Of a stretch of DNA of 64,000 bases, positions 41,319-52,388 are shown in pieces. The translations under genes were made by a program, and so were the position numbers. Every line of letters begins with the position of its first letter. Within the stretch, counting starts at the first letter, position 1. The stretch lies in the NCBI GenBank assembly GCA_963921795.1, contig OY997642.1, forward strand, positions 37,924,840 to 37,988,839. The letters are read 5' to 3'. The notes under the pieces were generated by a model. The model ran no database searches and had not been told where the DNA came from. It saw nothing but the letters and a program-made list of their open reading frames with translations. This DNA is from Nannobrachium achirus (lineage: Eukaryota; Chordata; Actinopteri; Myctophiformes; Myctophidae).

Positions 41319-44300
41319 AGATTATTCAAGACAAATGGCAGCAAGATAAAGAAAGCTTTATAGTCTGCATTCTGGAAGTAACCCAACACCATACAAAGCT
41401 GGCACGGCAGGTACTCCTAAAATAGAGACAACTACGCTAACAAAATGTGGCCCAGCTTGAAGAAGAAAGCACCACAACAGCAATAGTGTAACATGAGAAG
41501 ATTGACCACCTGTTCTGATTAACAATACTTAAATTTACAGCAGAGTATATCAGTTTGATTTTTACATGTTGTTGTGCGGCATCCCTGGGGAACCAGCTGG
41601 CCTTGTGATTATAAAGTGTCCACCCTGAGATTGGGAGTTTGGGGTTCAATCCCCAGCCGAGTCATACTAAAGGCAAAAATGGTAACCAATTCCCATACAT
41701 GCTTGGCACGCAGCATCAATGGCTGGATTGAGGGTAAATCCCTGCAACATACTAACGTCATGTCCAGGGGGTGTACAAGTACATCATGGCTTGGGATGTA
41801 ATTGTACATGATCAAGCTGTCTCATGCTCCCAAGGGTACCTATCCCTAGGGATACTCATTTTCAACATATATTTTTGGGATACAGTGAGACTCATTTTCC
41901 CTTGAGTGAACATTGGTAGATTCTTGCTACAGCTAATGGTTCAGTGTGTTCTCCTCTGAAGGCTGTTTGGATCACAAAGCATGGGAACGCTGCAGGTGTT
42001 TGGATGGGTTATTTACTGGCTGTAGAACAGATTATAACAAATTACTTCCTCAAGTATAAAGATTAAAAAAAATAGACAAAGACTGTGTTACTGAATGAAC
42101 GAACACATTTCTTCTGCATTTTAAATAGCATCTTAAACCTTCATCAAACAAACTCAAAGTTAACTTGCATAAAGAGAGAATAAATGAGGGGACTGTGGCT
42201 CAGGCTGTAGGTGAGCAGGGTTTCAGACCGGCGTAGACCATCTGGATAAAGGTCAATGTTGTCATTACTTTCTCCCCCTCAGCCATCAGTGCATCTTTCA
42301 CCTGGGAAATACCTTGTTCACATGCTCACCCTTTTCTTAAATAAAGCACTTAAGAGAAGATACATTGCACACTAGACTGCACTCAGTACACTGAGCGTTT
42401 GTTTCTATGACAACCTAAGTAGCATGAGAGAGGAAGACTAGAAACTGGTGCAACACATTTCTTTTTAATTCATCAAGCAAAAAGGATGAGAAGTTCATGG
42501 ATGAAGTGATTTAACCACAGGGTTTCTTTTCTTGCAGGAAAAAACATAGTGTAGGTGCACATGCCTGTGCAGAGTGCACACTGGGCTGCACAATATGTCA
42601 TACCTTAAATGACAAATATCTCAGTAGTGATACAATTATGACTATAGGTTCACACTTATTTGTGTATTCTAAGTGCAGCGACAGTGAAAACTAAACATTC
42701 TTCAAAAACCTGTATATTACAGGTCAATGACTTGCTTAGTTTAAATGTATGACGTTTGGTCGCGCTGCTGACCAATTCAGTCTTGTGGGGCAACTAAACT
42801 GAAATGGTCTGTCGGATTGCGTCAAGCTTTCAACCATATGGGTGGAGGGTGGTGTCATAAAACAAGTAAACTGTACTTGCATCACACTTTCTAAGTAGGC
42901 TAATGTTTATGCCCCATATGATGATAGATATGGGATTTGAGCACATAATGTGAACACCTGACTCATCTCTTCTTAACTGTTAAGATGCCAGACCTTGCAC
43001 ACACACCCCTTGGATGGCAAATCACAACCTCCATTGATTTCACAACCTCCCTGATTTCTCACATGGCCCTCTTCTAGCGCCACCATCAGGACGATTTTTG
43101 CAAAACACATTTTTGGACACTACTCCAAGAGATTTTGGCCTAAAATCACGCAAAGCGGTACACAGTATCTCTAAAGTCATGTCATCAACATGGATCTGTC
43201 CCATTTACCATATTCCCTCCTGATTGGTTACGATTGCCTTCTAAAGTTTGTGTATGCGACGTGACGGTCACTTATCTCCCACTCTGAATTACTATTACTT
43301 AATGAATACAGAGGATTTTACTGCGAAGGAGGAACATCTATGGTTTCACTGGGACTTCTTGATGATCAAATAATACACCACCAACATGCACTTAACATGA
43401 GCTTGTTAAGTATATAAAAAGTATGGAATTTCTTAAATGTATTAAATTCTTAAGAAAATATCATTTGAAATATATCAAATAATAATAATTTAAAAAAAAA
43501 AGAAAACATTTTAGGAAATGAAAATTAATATTTACTTGAGACCCATAAAAATGGGGCCGTGACCCAAAGGAAGGAAGAGAGGGTGCAGATTGGGACAGAT
43601 AGTGCTGATAGTGGTTACTGGTTACTGTTTGAACATCATTGCAGGGTCAGATGGTGACGGGTTGATATTAACAAGACAGACAAGAAGCTCAGTCTCGTTG
43701 ACTATGGACTTTCACCTCTTCCTTAAGTTCTCTCTCTATAAAGAGATCGCATAAGGAAACAATAAGGAGCAATAAAAGAGATAACAGATAATAAAAGAAA
43801 ATGACAAAGGAGAATAAAAAATCTCTATCTGCTCAACAATTGATGTAGGCTATTTAAATGATATTTATAAAGAGTGAGTGACTAATAGCTCATAAATATG
43901 TGTTTTAATTATTAGGCTATTTAAAATTCCCTGAACACCAGATACACATTACGAACTAGTGGACTTTGACAATATTGTGTGTGTGAGCAGACTTCCAAAA
44001 GATCACACAATGTATGTAGTGTTCTCTTTTGGTGCTGTCAATTGCAAGCACATGATAAGGAACAGACATCAGGCACGTCCACAATTAGCCAATACCTAAT
44101 TAGTTCCATGTGTCAGAAACCAAAACTTTTCTTGATAGCTGATGAGCAAATCAAAGTTGTACATTAGGTTTATGCATAATAACATTTTAGCCTACTCCCC
44201 CACCTCAAGTTTAGAGGACAATGATCTATACATTGACATGAGTTGAAAACTATAGGCTACATTTACAAGACCTGCATCTTAAAACATTAATGTTGCCACA

Positions 44301-45187
44301 GCCATATACAGTAGGCTATAGGCCAAGGCAATATAATAATAATAACTAATAACTAAATAACTAATAAATGTATATATAGCACTTTTGTAAACAAAGTGTT
44401 GCACAGAAATAGGCTTATTACATGACATGAAAGACAAAAAAGCATGAAAAACAAATCACAATTTAAAGGATGCTGGACATCTAAATGATGAGGACATGAG
44501 GACAGGAAACGATTTCAACATGGTAAAAGAAGTCATGTTATCAGCAAACGAATGTTGAGACACGACTACAACATCACCCAACAAGTTGTCCACTCACTGT
44601 ACATAACACACAGTGCAGTGAGTGTACACTCAATGTACAGTGTGTGCTGCGGATTATGCAATGCAATAGGCTACCGTCCCGTATAGACCAGCGTGGCACT
44701 GGCACACTGGCTGAAATGCCTGGTAAACGCGCGTTACCACTTACCAGCAGCCATAAAGCACAGCTTGAAAAGCCTATTAAAGTATGATTCATTATAATTG
44801 ATAAAAAGAAGACATCCAATAAGACAATGCATCATCTACCTCTCTCAGCTCCTTCTCAATCTGCACGGCGCGCTGCACGATGGGTCCGCGCACAGCATAT
44901 TCCACCTTCTTCACGGTGGGGTTCATGGTGTCGAGGGTCAACACCTTGCCCCGGGGCGCCACTCCGTTCTCGGCCATACTCTCCTTGGCGATCCCACGGA
45001 GCGCCGAAAGGGCTCTGGCAGGAGGAGAGAAGGGAGGAATCATTGAACGGACACCCGGACCAGGGTGGGCGACGGCGGGGTACTGCTGCTGCGCCCCGCC
45101 GCTGGTGCCGAGAACCAAATCATTCCGAGCCCTGGTCAAGATACGAACGCCTCTAGACGGCAACAGTTGCATCCGCGACGCTGACAT
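27225..45187 (-). CDS. gpt2l: alanine aminotransferase (GPT/ALT), eleven coding exons, 558 aa
   Basis: Minus-strand coding exons are 45187-44840, 37011-36922, 36657-36549, 35955-35822, 35316-35073, 33982-33903, 33410-33274, 31460-31286, 30831-30676, 29227-29115 and 27315-27225. All are GT-AG and their phases give 558 residues. This is a PLP-dependent class I aminotransferase converting alanine plus 2-oxoglutarate to pyruvate plus glutamate. Landmarks include [19 protein letters not shown] (PLP and substrate contacts), [10 protein letters not shown], and [10 protein letters not shown] with the Schiff-base Lys376, followed by [13 protein letters not shown]. The C terminus is [20 protein letters not shown]...FTEQYS. 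From the 71st residue the sequence aligns with mammalian GPT and GPT2, and it often matches GPT1 better. The first 70 residues are Arg-rich and lack acidic residues, like a mitochondrial presequence, and Met71 (44975-44977) could start a cytosolic form. ATGs at 45202 and 45172 are alternative starts; 45187 was chosen for G at -3. The exact paralogue name (gpt, gpt2 or gpt2l) is uncertain. Confidence 0.95.
27484..28473. mobile_element. hAT-like element in aminotransferase intron 10
   Basis: The element begins CAGAGCCCTGCAACGGGT and ends ACCCGTGCAGGGCTCTG. The flanks CATCAAGT (27476-27483) and CATCAAGG (28474-28481) match at 7 of 8 bases. Inside is a degenerate hairpin module near 28229-28290 (GTTGTGAGCTTGTAGCTCTG). 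At 990 bp it is too short for a transposase, and none is seen. Confidence 0.85.
30336..30497. mobile_element. short hAT-like element in aminotransferase intron 9
   Basis: The left end AAGTGCTTCTCAAAGTGGG and an internal right-hand TTTGAGAACCAC resemble the CAGTGGTTCTC element group. CTCTAGCA occurs on both sides (30328-30335 and 30498-30505). One arm of the hairpin module (GTGAGCTTGCATATCTGC) lies near 30401-30420. The right boundary carries a few extra bases, so it is approximate. Confidence 0.5.
32601..32656. repeat. hairpin module in aminotransferase intron 7
   Basis: AGCAGATCTACAAGCT pairs with GAGCTTGTAGATT around a loop with CATTGTGGTGTG. It lies beside sequence ending GAGAACCACTA (near 32740-32752), again a CAGTGGTTCTC-type element end. 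Confidence 0.75.
33488..33663. repeat. dispersed repeat, second copy of the 7520-7695 segment
   Basis: About 175 bp here match the block near 7520-7695 almost base for base, from ACAGTATCTCTGTAGCCATT to TTTGAACGGGTAAGGGCTAG. The other copy has two short extra segments. It lies in aminotransferase intron 6 and has no coding content. Class unknown. Confidence 0.75.
33751..33814. repeat. hairpin module in aminotransferase intron 6
   Basis: CTGATTTACAAGCTCACAAC pairs with GTTGTGAGCTTGTAGATC around GCATTGCAATGT. The left arm has diverged from GCAGATCTACAAG. Confidence 0.75.
35370..35688. mobile_element. fold-back MITE, family B, in aminotransferase intron 4
   Basis: The left end TTAAAGGAGTAGTTCATCCC mirrors GGGGGTGAACTACTCCTTTT at the right end. 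Internal blocks ATTCCTAAG / ATTGATTCCGGATG and CATCCGGAATCAATGGGGG / GGAATG are also inverted. Related copies lie in the ssx2ip triplication (56930-58208) and at 59836-60127. Confidence 0.8.
39017..39113. repeat. (CA)n microsatellite
   Basis: Nearly 100 bp of CA dinucleotide repeat. Confidence 0.95.
40320..40620. repeat. palindromic repeat related to the large gng5-intron palindrome
   Basis: The left half has ATTGCAAGCATTTGTTTTG and AACATTCCTTGGGCTAAAAA. The right half has CAAAACAAATGCTTGCAAT in the opposite sense. The same blocks (GCATTTGTTTTGC, AACATTCCGTGGGCTAG) occur in both arms of the palindrome at 53704-54743. It is a shorter, more diverged member of that fold-back family. Confidence 0.65.
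41241..41318. repeat. (TG)n microsatellite with CG end
   Basis: About 68 bp of TG repeat followed by GCGCGCGC. Confidence 0.95.
41586..41785 (+). mobile_element. tRNA-derived SINE, second family
   Basis: An A-box-like AGCTGGCCTTGTGATTATAA and a B box GGGTTCAATCC-like motif (GGGGTTCAATCCCC near 41641-41654) are followed by CCGAGTCATACTAAAGGC, a body shared by many fish SINEs. It differs from the SINE at 25801-26075. The A box is too diverged for a functional tRNA. Confidence 0.7.
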
Positions 45188-45202
45188 GACTGTGAATGTC
45201 AT

Positions 45203-48200
45203 AAAAGTCTGTGTGAACTGTGAAGAGGGGTAGTTGCTGTGCGCTGCCTGGCGACCACCGTCGCGCTGTACTTCCACTAAAGGACTGTGCCGTTGTGCAA
45301 ATACAGCAAAACCCAAACTTCTACAACGTAACCGCGCAGACCTTTGAACCTTCCCAGTTCCAACAATTACAGTAAACGATCAACGTTTGGTCGTCAGACT
45401 GATGATGCCCCCCCAACCAGTGTTTGCTGTTGTTTGCACCTAGAATGACCCTGGACTTGTATGTCTTCTTCTACACGACACGCATGGCTACTATATAGGG
45501 ACATGAGGGAACCCCCACCACCCCTTTTGTGTGCGCAACTAATACCACCTTCCCCCTCCCCTCTGGTTCCATTATCCTACCCACCGTTATTGTCAATCAG
45601 AGCCGGTTCACTTCTCCGGTTACCGAGAGGCAGGGTCAGATATGTGGAGACTGGAGACCAGGGCAGCGTCTAAACTTTCACTCTCTCTCTCTCTCTCTTC
45701 ACTTGGTCTCCTTTTTCTTTTGTCGTGGACGACCAGCGCGCGCTTGGTTTTGGGAGGAGACATGCTACTCTGTCTGCATAAAAGAGCTTACTCCTCCTAT
45801 TTTGGCCGTGAGCCCACGTAGTAAAGTTCCGCAAGCAAATGTACTGTGGACAAGTCACTATGCACTGTAAATAAATTTCCTTTTATAATTCAAGCATTCT
45901 TGACCATTTTATGGGACAGGGTAATAACTAGTTAACTAAATTGGTTGAAGTGCGCACGCACGTGCACACGCACACACCCACACATAAGCACACAACCCCC
46001 TCCAACCTAATCCCAGATGGGCTTGTAGGAATGCAGAATGAACCTGAGAGTAGACAGTCACTTTACTCCTCTGCTCTGTTAAACTGAAGCCTGAGGGCCT
46101 AGTATTCGACCTACATCTGACTGTTTACACCCACAGTATACACACACACATATAACAGCATACAAAGCAAAGCTGTGAATCATATTAATGCTGATAATAT
46201 GTGAGATAAAATTATGTACTGTACACATTGTACCATTGTTTCTCAAAGTGACTTTTAGTATCCGTGTGCCTTGACAAAGTCATTACAATTCCTTTATCAG
46301 CCTGTGTGACCTATTTCATACAGTATCAATAACATCATGTTCAGTGAACAAGATATTTCTTCTCAAAGAGGACACATTCTGTGCACTGCAAGTGCACTCC
46401 ATATTGCATAGTGGCATGAACTATATTTGTAATTTTATGTATTTTTTGGTAGATTGTTAATATAACTTCTACAATTGGGGTGGTTGTATTTTGTCCCCCT
46501 GCTCTTCTATTGAGACATGGAGAGCGTGTCAAAAGTCATGTCTCACCTAGACACAGGATCTGACACGAAATTTGACCAAATGGTCAAGATTCAATTCATC
46601 CCCCAAGCAGACAGGCTCTATTAGATCATTGGTAAAAAATGTTAAGTTACATAGTGCAGCTTTAAGGAAAGAATAGACTACTAGTAGACCAGTGTTTCTT
46701 CTCAATGTGGGTCCTTGAGGGGGTTCCAGGAGGTCCCCAGCTAAATGACCGATAGTTAGAAACCAAATTAACCCTTATGGGTCTGTATTGCAGAGTGTAT
46801 AGGCCTACAAATGGACCCTAACAGTCCTCAAAGTATACTGACAAGTGTGTATTTGGCCAATTTGCCAATACTTTTAATAAAGTATTAAATGGGGCCACAT
46901 GGTATAATGCATAACAAACTTTGCGTCACTGTAATGAAAAAGGTCGAATACAACTAAAATAGACATACACTTGGGAAACAGTAAACCCCAAGTGATGACT
47001 GTCAACTCCTTTACAGTCTTGGTCATATACAGTAAATAATATAATAATATTAAGCTAGTAAGCTTATTATTGCTTACACACCACGTTGTCAGTGTTTAAA
47101 GAAGTAGGCCATTACTCTGACTTAAAGGACCATTTCACCTCTGGGACAAACAGATCTTATTTTATTGTTGTTTTGGACATGATCAACACAATCCTGAGTT
47201 GTTTTCTGTGTTCAATCTGTGTTTTTAGATATTTTAGTATTTCAGCATGCTACAAAGCATCATATAATGCAAAGGTGCTGTGATACATTTGTGATATATA
47301 AAGGTGCTGTGATATATTTTATTCAAATAAAGTGTTATTAGCTCTGCATTCTGATAGTAATCAATGCTCGTGTTTGCTCAGGGTCTCCCTGTCTCTCCTT
47401 ACTCTTTCAGTATGGGATATCAATTATGAAGTGATGAAATTACTTCATTACTTAATTATTAGCAGATACATTTGGAAATGGAACAGTATCAACTTTATCT
47501 CCTTATTGGATGTAATTGTGTTTTGTATTTTCTGTTTACTATAGAGCTGGAGACGGAGAGAACACCATTATGGAACACATACTCTAGTAATGAGTATCCC
47601 ACAATAAGATATAGCTTTAACTAGCTTTAACTATCTTTAACTAAAACAGATACTTTACAACACCTTTTTAATAACATGTCGTGGACAATAATTACAGTCT
47701 GTTCGCCCAACTGGGACACCGCCCAACTGGGATTTTCCCGCGCCATATCATAGAAGTAGGCCACACCTTTCAATATAATTACAGATATGTAATGTGATCA
47801 ATAAAAATCTTATATTGACGGTTGACCTGAGGCTGAGAATACTTCTGAATGATCATTAACCAACTACTGGAATTCTATGTGAAATCAGACACAATATTAT
47901 TGGTTACTAGTACTAAAATGGCATTTGTTCCTCTTGAGTGTCCTTTTTTCTTTTTACAAAATAAATCATATTGAATTTTGTATTAAACATCAGTTTCAGG
48001 CCTCTAATGAAAAAAAAAGACCACACAACAGCTACTTTGTGTTTGTGATACATTTATCTTGCTTGCTATAAAATATTTAACCAGCAGAGGGCAAACATAA
48101 ACAGTGATTTAATGTAAATTACAATTTACAATTAAGGCATTTAGTAGACTATAGGAATGTATAAAGATCTGTGATCAAATAGATTGAACAAACATGAAAA

Positions 48201-48763
48201 AAGAGGCATGTCATCAAGATAACAAATACCCTTCTCTCATTTAAAAAGAGTAATTTAAAACAGTGTGTAACTGGAGTCCACCTATGACAACAGTCAATAG
48301 CAGCTTAATGAACAATCAGCAGATATATGAAGAAGGAAAATACTGTATCTACGTAGATCTGAGAGTAACTTCCCTTGGTTCTCCAGCAGTAGTTTTAATC
48401 ATCTCATTTCACAACACTGCCAACACAGCTTTTCAGATTCAGGGTTTTGGTTTGAGGTCTGACAAGCATTCATAGTATTGGTAGAGAAGGTTGCCATGAT
48501 GACAACCACTACAGTAAAAACTCCATAAATTACCTATTGGGTGAAATAATACTGGATTAACAAATTTGATTACCCAGAATAGATAATCAGTAATGAGATC
48601 TCTCGCTAACCTTTTGCTCTAGTAGTCTGACAATAATAGTTCTAAAAGTAGAGAGAAGAGACAATTAACAATTATTTGAAAGGGGTTGAAAAGTAAAAGC
48701 CCTGCATTCCGTTGGTGAATTTATCTGAGTGTCAGATGAAAAAACAAACAAAAGTATGTTGAT
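45203..48763. other. aminotransferase upstream region and spacer to fuz
   Basis: Relatively GC-rich sequence at 45203-45850, with CT-rich and CCACC stretches, is the likely promoter area of the aminotransferase gene. From 46690 to 46760 there is a CAGTGTTTCTTCTCAATGTG fragment of the CAGTGGTTCTC hAT-like group. The remainder to 48763 is AT-rich with no exon series. Short plus-strand frames near 45461-45870 and 47086-47544 show no family resemblance. Confidence 0.5.
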
Positions 48764-50083
48764 TTAAAACCCAGAGCCACCAGTGACAGCTGAGAGGGTC
48801 TGTGTGGCTACAGAGCGCAGGCCAAAGGTGGGTACTGAGAGAGGTGTGAGCAGGAACAGCTGGTGCTGTAGTGTCTGCATACTGTAGCATTTACACTCCT
48901 CTGTGATTAGGTAGCACTGCAGTGGCTGGTGGGAGAAGCCATGGGCAAACTCTTCATGTAGAGCGTTTCCTCTCTGGGCTTTCTCTTCGGGGGAAACACA
49001 CGGGGTCTCCTCCTGGCTGAAGTAGCGTGCGGTGGTGAAGGTGAAGAACAGCCTCAGAAGTTCCCAGCAGCGGGCTTTGGAGGGCAAAGGCGATTCACTG
49101 GATGGAGGGTTAGCAGAGGCCTGTACACAGGAGACAGAGCGCCGTGTTTCACGGTTGATGACAATGAGTGCCAGGACGTCGGGGCGGAGGGATACAGAGC
49201 TTGGCAAGCAGCGCTCGCCGACAGCCAGGCAACTTCTCAGTGTCTCCACCAGAGGAGACCAGAAATGCCCAACCAGCTCCCTCTCAGCCCTGTGCAGCGA
49301 GGGAGTGGGGCCACACAGCACGCACACATCGACACCTAAAAGCAGCTGGAAGCGGAGCAGGCGGTGGGCCACGGTGGGGCTGCCATGGGGAAGAAATACA
49401 GGGTAGTCACAAGAGGCAGATCCAGACATGGAGAGAAACCGCAGCAGAGCAGATAGTAGCACTACTTCCTGTGGTGCCAGGAGCCACCACTTCTCTGTGG
49501 CAACGGCAATGCGCCCATGGACCATGAGGCATCCAAACTCGCTGTCTGCAGCCTGTGTGAAGTTCTCCAGAGCCTCCTGTAGCAGGGCAGGGTTAGGAGG
49601 TAGTAGGCAGTCAGCACAGTGCGTCAGACTCCCCATAATGCCCTCCTGCCTCCCCTCCAATAGTTGATCGATGAGGCCAAAGCAGGAACGGAGGTCCCTC
49701 TTCAGCCGCTCCACATTCCTGATGTTCACCAGCTCATCCTGACCCAGAACCAGCACCATGCAGCTCCACACGTTCTCCAACAGCCGACGCCAATGGAGAT
49801 CCTCCTCCTCCTTACTGTCAAGTCCTCTGCCTCCTCCAAGTTGCTGTCCCTTCACCGCAATAAGTATCACACTATCATGGAACACTCTCCACACAACTTT
49901 ACCTCCATGGTCAGTCTCACAGCTGGACAATACCACGCCCTGTCCAACTCCAAACATATGAACGCCATTCAGAGAACCAATGACGGAGAAGGGAAGCTGT
50001 TTAGAGGCTCCTCGGGTAAAAAGTGGAACCCCGCTGTTGGCTGTGAGGCAGAGAAGCTGCACTGATCCATCCTGTAGCATCAT
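48764..50083 (-). CDS. fuz: Fuzzy planar cell polarity protein, single exon, 439 aa
   Basis: One uninterrupted frame encodes 439 residues (human FUZ is 418). The start is the ATG at 50083 (MMLQDGSVQLLCLTANSGVP); the frame stays open a little further upstream, but only with non-ATG codons. Fuz is a longin-domain CPLANE subunit that works with Intu and Wdpcp at the ciliary base, recruits intraflagellar-transport proteins and acts in planar cell polarity and Hedgehog signalling. Diagnostic stretches are QLPFSVIGSLNGVHMFG, VWRVFHDSVILI, ELVNIRNVERLKRDLRSCF, DYPVFLPHGSPTVAHRLL, VCVLCGPTPSL and the C-terminal FGLRSVATQTL. No internal stops and the conserved length argue for a working gene. The lack of introns contrasts with the many-exon mammalian gene. 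Confidence 0.95.
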   Translation of the reverse strand: MMLQDGSVQLLCLTANSGVPLFTRGASKQLPFSVIGSLNGVHMFGVGQGVVLSSCETDHGGKVVWRVFHDSVILIAVKGQQLGGGRGLDSKEEEDLHWRRLLENVWSCMVLVLGQDELVNIRNVERLKRDLRSCFGLIDQLLEGRQEGIMGSLTHCADCLLPPNPALLQEALENFTQAADSEFGCLMVHGRIAVATEKWWLLAPQEVVLLSALLRFLSMSGSASCDYPVFLPHGSPTVAHRLLRFQLLLGVDVCVLCGPTPSLHRAERELVGHFWSPLVETLRSCLAVGERCLPSSVSLRPDVLALIVINRETRRSVSCVQASANPPSSESPLPSKARCWELLRLFFTFTTARYFSQEETPCVSPEEKAQRGNALHEEFAHGFSHQPLQCYLITEECKCYSMQTLQHQLFLLTPLSVPTFGLRSVATQTLSAVTGGSGF

Positions 50084-51300
50084 CCTGCTAGTGGACGTCA
50101 AACTGTTGCTAACGTTAGATTATCTGCTTCCGACGTTATCGGGATACGTAACGCCTAGCTAATAACGTTAGCTAAATGATAGGAACACCATTCAGATTTG
50201 TTTACGAGCATCGTGTCCTTACTTACCAGACGTCAAGTATACAGATGAGACACATGTCATTGGCTACAACGTCTGTACATTATGTTGGAAATTGCACAAC
50301 TTCTGCGTCCATGGTGCTACACGGAGCAGGCTGGACGTTCAATTTAGTGCTACTTTTTGCAGGCTCATTTATTTTCTAAGCTAAAGTTAACTATATCTTT
50401 CTCCGCGAAAGGATACAAATAGCGGTTTCCACAGCAACAGCAATGCAGCAACTCCATGAGCAACTCAGTCCCATTCAAGTTTTAACATTTTGTTTTTTTC
50501 CGGTTTACTTAAATCTCGCGAGAAGTCGAGAACCAATCACATGCCCACCATACAACTCACGTGACTGATTTATTTGTACACTGCAAGTTACGGCCTATAA
50601 ATAAAGCTTTTATGATATGAGGATTGAAGACTAATTTCCAAGGCGAAGGGTGGGAAGAGAAATGAAGTGCAAATGAACTGGGAAGAAAAAGTAATATTCT
50701 AATTTGACTTTAATAGAAATACAAATTTTATAGTTACTCAATTTGATTACTTCATCTTTACTTAGAATTAAAGGTATTTTAACGCTATATTAAAAACGTT
50801 TTACATTACCTTTGTGTATAAAATGTGCTATAAACGTCCCTCGCCAAGAATATCATTGTAGCTACTTAAGATAAGATATATAAGAATATCCTTGTAGAAG
50901 ATGATTAGTGTTCACTTCAAAATTACTCATGTACAAAGGTTCTAGCGGCTAGAATCTAGCCTATAGATCTACTAGGTTGAAGTTGAACTAATGATGAAAG
51001 GATCAATATGGTATTTTGACATAACAGCCTATCCCTCTCTGATTGAGTGACGCTTCAATATGTGGTGGCAATCTTTTCAGTAAGCTTTCTCAATGTCTGA
51101 AATTTGAAAAAGTTTCAAAACAAACTTGAACGGAATATCCTCCAGATGGTGTCATAACACCATAGGCCTACTTCTACTTGTAGGCTACTCAAAATATAGT
51201 AGTCTAGTACTATAATTATTTACAAAAGTACAACATAAGACTTCTATCTAATCTATACTAATCCAAGTACCTGGAAAAAAGCTACTCAATTACTTTCCTA
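50084..51300. other. fuz promoter side and spacer to gng5
   Basis: The first 100 bp upstream of fuz carry TAACGTTAG and AACGTTAGCTA repeats and several CpGs, plausible promoter sequence. CTCGCGAGAAG near 50514-50523 is a TCTCGCGAGA-type element, a ZBTB33/ETS-like core promoter motif seen at housekeeping genes; its use here is inferred. The rest is AT-rich without recognised features. Confidence 0.4.
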
Positions 51301-51313
51301 CAATACATGTAAC

Positions 51314-52015
51314 TTTATTTTCCACCCCTGGAAAAACACATTGACACAAATTGAAAAAGAGAGAGAATACAGGTGTGTGACATGGTGGATTTCAAAATAG
51401 GAATACAGTGCATTAAGGAAACAAATCCTCATGGAATTTAACAATACATGTAATTATTTTAAACTCAGGTAAATAGAAATAGAAATCCCACACTTAATGT
51501 CCTACAAACACCTTGACCTATAACTCATGAGATGATTATAATTTGTTTTATCCTTTATGCATATTAAAATATAAATACACTTTTATAACTTATCCAGAGA
51601 TGTTCACATGCCATGTTGTCAAATGATTAACTAATGACAAAATACTATTAAAATGAAAAGTATAAAATACAGAGTGCAAAATACAGTTATTCAACTCTGA
51701 TAGTTCTTTGATGCCATTGGCCATAGAACAACAAACAAAACATTTGAGTAGTGAAGAATGTATTTTAATCATTAAATACAAAAAGTCAAGAACAGTGATG
51801 ACTAAAATAGAACCATATAGAAAAGGCACAATAATTTACTTGAAAATCACACTGTGCCATGAAAAATAAAAATTGTCTCCTTTCCGCTAATGTGGCTGAA
51901 AATAGATGGCATCTTTCTGACATGTTCTACACTCCAGAGATTTTGTGGCAGTATAATGGCTTCTCATGAGGAGCAGTGTTGAGGTCAATTTTCCCTGTAG
52001 CATCAAAACGAAGGC
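51314..52015 (-). other. probable 3' UTR exon of gng5
   Basis: A strong acceptor (a run of T then ACTTGTCCTGCAG) precedes 52015 on the minus strand. The gng5 stop exon ends at a consensus donor GTGAGT 21 nt after the stop. A terminal non-coding exon starting at 52015 is therefore likely. AATAAA (51314-51319) or ATTAAA (51764-51769) could end it. The exon also keeps a 29-codon open frame ending CHKISGV, discussed in the findings. Confidence 0.5.
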
Positions 52016-52120
52016 CTGCAGGACAAGTAAAAAAAAACATGTTCTGTATCAGAAATTACTTAGACATGAGATAAAAAAGCAATAGTTACTAGAAAGTAAA
52101 CCTCCTATAGCAGGGGCAGG

Positions 52121-52345
52121 CATTGACACTAAGGCTTACCCACCGGGCAAGTGCTCATTTGAGAGGGGACACAACCGTCTATAAACACAACACCAGATAT
52201 CTGTCTAACTCTAAACACATGAACGTGGCCAGCGCGCTCTGTCTTCTGGTCTGGAATGTAACAAGTGAGAAACCATAGACATATTTAATCATAGCTATGT
52301 ACTGTAGGTATTTGGATTTGGAGGTATTGAGGTATGACATTTTGT
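52121..52345. mobile_element. partial copy of the GACACTAAGG hAT-like element
   Basis: It begins CAGGCATTGACACTAAGGCT, like 24210-24631, and shares GGGCAAGTGCTCATTTGAGA, ATATCTGTCTAA and TATTTGGATTTGGAGGTATT. The right terminus is missing. Confidence 0.6.
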
Positions 52346-52388
52346 AGCGCACAGCCCCAGAAAGTAAAGAAACAAGTGTTAAATTGAG

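Larger units (their letters stand above)
37012..44839. other. aminotransferase intron 1 (7.8 kb), repeats only
   Basis: No coding exon was recognised. It contains a partial hairpin module near 37215-37250 and recurring CTGGATATTT motifs near 38100-38400. A (CA)n tract lies near 39017-39113, a palindromic repeat near 40320-40600 related to the gng5 intron palindrome, and an (AATC)n run near 40843-40861. A (TG)n tract at 41241-41318, a tRNA-derived SINE at 41586-41785 and a reverse-oriented dispersed repeat near 43060-43280 complete the list. If the internal Met71 start is used from its own promoter, that promoter could lie in exon 1. Confidence 0.6.

Noticed and set aside
50514-50660. Bidirectional promoter with a second gene divergent from fuz
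   Set aside because: The plus-strand frames near 50176-50379 show no recognisable protein or exon continuation.
51952-52015. Terminal coding exon of an unknown gene ending CHKISGV
   Set aside because: No upstream exons of a separate gene were found. The acceptor is better explained as the gng5 3' UTR exon; the frame is kept only as a finding.
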